Position numbers and translations under genes: made by a program. The notes beneath the pieces are model-generated. The model ran no database searches. It saw nothing but the letters and a program-made list of their open reading frames with translations, and was not told the origin of the DNA. A stretch of DNA of 26,518 nt, taken from NCBI GenBank assembly GCA_910592205.1, contig CAJVPJ010000384.1, positions 1-26,518 of the forward strand, in the 5' to 3' direction. The DNA comes from Paraglomus occultum. Lineage: Eukaryota; Glomeromycota; Glomeromycetes; Paraglomerales; Paraglomeraceae. Numbering within the stretch: the first letter of the stretch is position 1; every line of letters begins with the position of its first letter. Positions 22,458-26,518 of this stretch are shown here, one piece after another.

Positions 22458-22844
22458 TTAGGCTAGTACTAGACAATAAGAGATCTATTACGTATTTAAA
22501 GCTATATATAGTCCGACACGAAGACTTCAAAGTGAAAATCCTTTTCAGTTTTTCAAGGAAGCAAAACTTAGTTAGGACGAAAGTGCAGATCCTCAAGTTT
22601 GCGTTTATCCAAAAAATACGCAGTAGTTTATGTGAAAGTCGAAAAATTTTTTCGGCGAATTTTCATAGTAAAAGTTGACAATTTCGAACGATGATCATCA
22701 TAGTATTACAGCCAGTCGTGCACATGTCCGGATGCTACTTAAGTATATAATAATTTATTTATTAATTGACCAGTCGGTCGGTACAAAAGCACATTACTAT
22801 AATAATAAAGAGTTGACTACTTATTATTAAGTACTTATTTTTTT
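22458..22844. other. 387-bp gap between the ATPase 3' end and the Cys/His-rich gene
   Basis: Both flanking genes are on the minus strand, so this holds the ATPase 3' UTR and the upstream region of the Cys/His-rich gene. The stretch next to the ATPase stop (22740-22845) is very AT-rich. A TATATA-type stretch lies near 22503-22509, about 50 bp upstream of the Cys/His-rich gene start. No gene is seen. Confidence 0.4.
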
Positions 22845-25800
22845 TCACAACCATTCCTTAAAGAATTTGATAAACAACACCTTGACAAAACTGGTGAGTG
22901 AACAATAGGAAATAATTACTGCTAAGAAGTACACAAAGTAAAACCCGGGTAATGGAACCATTCCCAAAAGTTGATTCAATGGTGTGAACGGAATTATTAC
23001 GCCACTGCAGATAACCGCAAAGGTAGTCAAACATACTGGTAAGGAGGCGGTTGACTGTATAAAAGGAATTTTTGGAGTACGAATTATATGGACTATCATC
23101 GTTTGCGTGAGCAACCCTTCAACAAACCAAGCCGTATCTGCATAGAAACATTATGATTTAAACTACGTTCTCTGAGTAATAAATAAATGGATAATTGATA
23201 AACTAGTCTACTTACGAAATAATTGGACTTTATAATGATCATCTGGATTATTGCATTGGTAGTAGTAAACCATAAAAAGAAACGTAGTAATGTCAAAAAT
23301 ACTACTAAATGGCCCAACGAAAACCATGAATCTAGCGATGCTTTTTGCAGACCATCGTTTCGGAGAAAGTAAATATTCAGGATCCTGCAATGAATTAATA
23401 AGTTAAACTGACAATTTCAATAAAATAAAAAGTTATTAGACGAACATACCAACTTATCCCATGGGATTGAAGTCTGAGAAAAGTCATACAAAAGATTCTG
23501 CAATATGATTTGAATTGGATCCATCGGCAAGAAAGGAAGCCATACAGAGGCTATCAAAACGCTAAACACGTTACCAAAATTTGAAGAAATAACCATTTTG
23601 ATATATTTGATTGTATTGCCATAAGTGATTCTTCCGTGGACTATACCATCAGCAAGTACCATCAGGCTCTTTTCAAGCAAAATGATGTCTGCAGATTCTT
23701 TAGCAATATCTGTTCCCTCATCTACACTAATACCACAATCGCTTTCACGAATTGCCGGGGCATCATTGATTCCATCACCTAAGAAACCAACAATGTGATT
23801 GCGCCTTTTCAATGCACTTACGATGTTTGCTTTTTGAAGAGGAGTTAACTTTGCAAATATTGTGCCATTTTCAGCAATTTCTTCCAGCTGTGAATCATCG
23901 AGTCCTTCAAGTTCAGTATTAGTGACAATGGATTTAATTGGAAGATTAATCTCCTCACAAACTTTGCGGCAGACCACAGGTGAGTCACCGGTAAGTACTT
24001 TAACCTCCACATTGTATTTAAGCAGTTCCTGAAGGGCAGGCTTAGCACTCGGTTTTGGTGGATCATAGAACACGCAAACACCAACTAAAGTTAACTCACT
24101 CTCATCGGCGACGTTGAATGCCGAACATTCCTTCATACACTTAAAGGCAACTGCTATGACTCGTAAACCTTCATTGTTAAGCCTTTCGTTCAAATTCTTT
24201 ATAGACGTGAGAATTTCCGGCGTAATAGGAACAATATCCGTGGTTGGGAAAATTGCATCTGACGGATCATTATCCTTTCTGATATAAATATTCGTGCAAC
24301 AAGTCAACATTTCATCCACAGCTCCTTTGGATATCAAAAAGCGCTGCATATCCTGCTTGGATTCTAAGATGACAGACATTCGTCTTCTGATAAAATCAAA
24401 CGGAATTTCGTCCACTTGGAAAAAATTTGGGGCAATGTCGGTCTCATTTTCATTCTTAAAGAACTCAATAACAGCCTCATCCAAGAGATTTTTAAGACCA
24501 GTTTGAAAGTAACTGTTGAGATATCCTAGATATAAAGGAAGTTGACATATCTCACCCAGATAATCAAGATATTTCATGAGTATAACCTTGTTACAAGTTA
24601 AGGTGCCTAATAAAATTTAAAAAATTCCATTAAATATAAAAAAAACCAGTTGCAATCAATCATCGTATATTCTCGTGATAAGCACACCCAGGAAGCAATC
24701 ATTCATTATGTAATATATGTTATGAGAGGGGTATGTAATACGCAGTAATCATGTGGGCGCTTATAGGTGCTTATTATTATTCACGAGAATATACACTATC
24801 CAACTTTCCTGTTTTATCTGTACATAAGACATCTACTCCACCAAGACTGATAACAGAATCAAGTCTCTTTACAATGCATTTTTTCTTTGATAAAGCGAAG
24901 GCGCCACGTGCCGTATTTGCGCTTACGACCATTGGCTATATTGGTATATAGAAGAATGGACTCAGTTTATATGGATATTTCAGCATGTGCAGAAAATCAA
25001 TGTTGAATATGATAATTCACCAGCATTTCAGGAGTGAGACCAACTGCAACAGCAGCAGCAAATAACAAGCCATCCTTCCACTCTTTTTTTAAAAAACCCT
25101 GAAGGAGTAACACCGGAGGTATTATTGAGAACATTATGACCAAAAACAAGTAACTGATACGGCGAATACCAATTTGAAACGCATTTGTTGGTCGTTGGTT
25201 AGAGAGCTTTTCGGCCATTTTACCAAAGTAAGTATTAGGGCCTGTGTTGAGGACAATAGCCGTTGCAGTACCACTGACAACGGACGTTCCCATGAAACAT
25301 AAATCTGGCCGATCGAGCTCGAATTTGGCCGATTTGCCAGTTTTTGTTGCCTCATCAGACATAATAAGATTCTGCGGTTGCAAAACTGTGAATTTTTCAA
25401 CGGGGATGGATTCGCCAGTTAATGATGCCTGAGAAACAAAAAGATCCTTGGAGGAGACTAATTGTACATCGCCTGGAATTAGATCACCTGCGCTGATCCT
25501 AACCCAATCGCCTGGTACAATGTCTTTTAATGGGATATCCATTTCAACCATTTCACCCCGATCCATCTTCTCCACGTCTTCAAAATTCGGATCACTAGAG
25601 ACATTAAGTTGTTATTTAAATAATACTATAATATTATTATTTGAAATTAGAGAACGTGATAATACCGAATGTCAGGTGGTGAATAGAGACGGATAACGGT
25701 TGAACTGCTATTGACCATGTTTTTAAGTGCTTGTGCCGCGACCTCGCCCTTGTATTCTTGAATGAAGCGAATTCCAACGCTCAACAAAATCATGCTTAAC

Positions 25801-26188
25801 AATACTGTTACCGTACTGATATCCTTCGTGACAGCAGCAAAAATGGAGATACCTCCCAAAAGGAAGTTGAAGGGATGAAAAATTGTACGATAAAGGATAG
25901 TGTACCTGTAATAACAAAAGAATTTAGAGATAGTATAAGGTAATTGAGCTTAGATTATGCCATGATTCACTACAACTATTACCATCGTGTAGGTCGTTGT
26001 CCGGAGATGACATTCTCGCCATGTGTTTTTAACCTCCTCTCAGCAATTTCCCGGGAGAGGGGACGGTTATTATTATCCAATATGATCGGAAGTTGCTGCT
26101 GCTGCGACAAACTCCCCGTCTGAGTATTATCAGACACCGTGATGATAAGTTCAGTTGATAATTCTTCCAACTTATTTCCAGAAGCCAT
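22845..26188 (-). CDS. P3B (MgtA-type) P-type ATPase, 7 exons, about 921 aa
   Basis: A P-type ATPase of the P3B branch, known from bacterial MgtA/MgtB Mg2+ importers and from plant PH1. Exons (minus): 25983-26188, 25666-25905, 25021-25594, 24809-24935 (or 24797-24935), 23450-24606, 23216-23384 and 22845-23137. Motifs in order: TGES actuator loop (208-211), LTPEML-P in the membrane (335-341), the phospho-Asp site CTDKTG (Asp380), KVLTGD (585-590), GDGINDAP (659-666), and MgtA-like membrane segments ending WFVEGLLTQTMIVHIIRT and PKIPFIQS. Length is close to MgtA (about 900 aa). Introns rule out bacterial contamination. The intron after DKTG begins GA instead of GT. The nearest in-frame GT donor would insert Lys-Leu-Asp-Ser into DKTGTLT, so activity is in doubt unless GA-AG splicing occurs. 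The transported ion (Mg2+ or other) cannot be read from sequence. Confidence 0.93.
24665..24794. repeat. Imperfect inverted repeat (foldback) inside ATPase intron 4
   Basis: GTATATTCTCGTGA at 24665-24678 is the exact reverse complement of 24781-24794. The adjacent TAAGCAC at 24679-24685 is the reverse complement of 24767-24773. Seven unpaired bases lie on one side and the loop is 81 bases. In the pre-mRNA this gives 21 base pairs. The outer edge of the stem touches the alternative GT donor (24795-24796). It resembles a small MITE-like insertion, but no clean target-site duplication is visible. Confidence 0.75.
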
Positions 26189-26518
26189 TGTGGTTCAAAC
26201 ATCAGTGGTTAAAAGTGATCTTATAATAAATAGTAAATTTCCCGCATCCTCGTGTAACATACAGTGAGTCTTGGCGGGGTCTGATTAAGTTTTATGTGCA
26301 ACTCCCAATTCGGAATCAACAAATGACATCATAACATAATAATAAGGGGTATATGCATGGTTATAATTATAATATGGGAGCCTATAAAAAGCACTGATAA
26401 TAATAATATACTAGTGTATAACATGTCACTTTGTTGACAGCGTGGTTATTTTATATTTTACATTTATACTTTTATTTCGCTAACGTTATCCATAATCATA
26501 ATAATAAAAGTGTTAGGC
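26189..26518. other. Upstream region of the ATPase, to window end
   Basis: 330 bp, AT-rich, with no ORF of note. It presumably carries the ATPase leader and promoter. Clusters of TAATAA/ATAATA triplets occur near 26335-26345 and 26398-26410. I see no specific regulatory motif. Confidence 0.35.

Noticed and set aside
22845-26188. Bacterial contamination carrying mgtA
   Set aside because: Seven exons with GT-AG introns in phase, and the same base composition as the neighbours, make it a nuclear gene.
1-26518. CRISPR arrays, bacterial operons, rRNA operons, tRNA genes
   Set aside because: None seen; the gene structure is eukaryotic throughout.

Overview
The window is nuclear DNA of a eukaryote, most likely an early-diverging fungus and plausibly an arbuscular mycorrhizal fungus (Glomeromycotina). 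Protein-coding genes are broken by many short GT-AG introns (about 45-220 bp). The housekeeping set is eukaryotic (Pelota, COX10, HAUS4, APC3, xanthine dehydrogenase). The accessory pieces are of kinds I associate with Glomeromycotina: decayed Sel1-repeat gene, a Cys/His-rich expanded-family protein, remnants resembling CRN/kinase-type multicopy families, and a pogo-like transposon end. The assignment rests on recalled resemblance, not on a search.

Layout. 1-150: transposon end with nested short repeats. 219-936: frameshifted remnants of a multicopy gene, with a 52-bp direct repeat. 1166-3059 (-): Pelota/DOM34, 10 exons, 400 aa. It is divergent, across 111 bp, from 3171-4433 (+): single-exon COX10, 420 aa. 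4765-6238 (-): HAUS4 augmin subunit, 8 exons, 342 aa, with an in-frame upstream ORF at 6311-6427. 6428-8227: no gene seen. 8228-8620 (+): small DUF4499/TMEM254-like membrane protein. 9600-10612 (-): decayed Sel1-repeat gene. 11450-13860 (+): APC3/CDC27, 5 exons, 637 aa, convergent with 14266-20363 (-): xanthine dehydrogenase, 23 exons, 1388 aa. 21295-22457 (-): Cys/His-rich lineage-specific gene with a one-base frameshift. 22845-26188 (-): P3B (MgtA-type) P-type ATPase, 7 exons, about 921 aa.

The genes do not form a pathway. They are separate functions: ribosome rescue, heme A synthesis, spindle microtubule nucleation, cell-cycle ubiquitination, purine breakdown and ion pumping. Exon phases were checked by hand for every multi-exon gene, and nearly all junctions are in phase with consensus splice sites.

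The most notable irregularity is in the ATPase. The intron that splits the invariant DKTGTLT phosphorylation motif has GA where GT is expected. The only nearby in-frame GT donor inserts four residues into the motif, and a long inverted repeat inside the intron abuts that donor.
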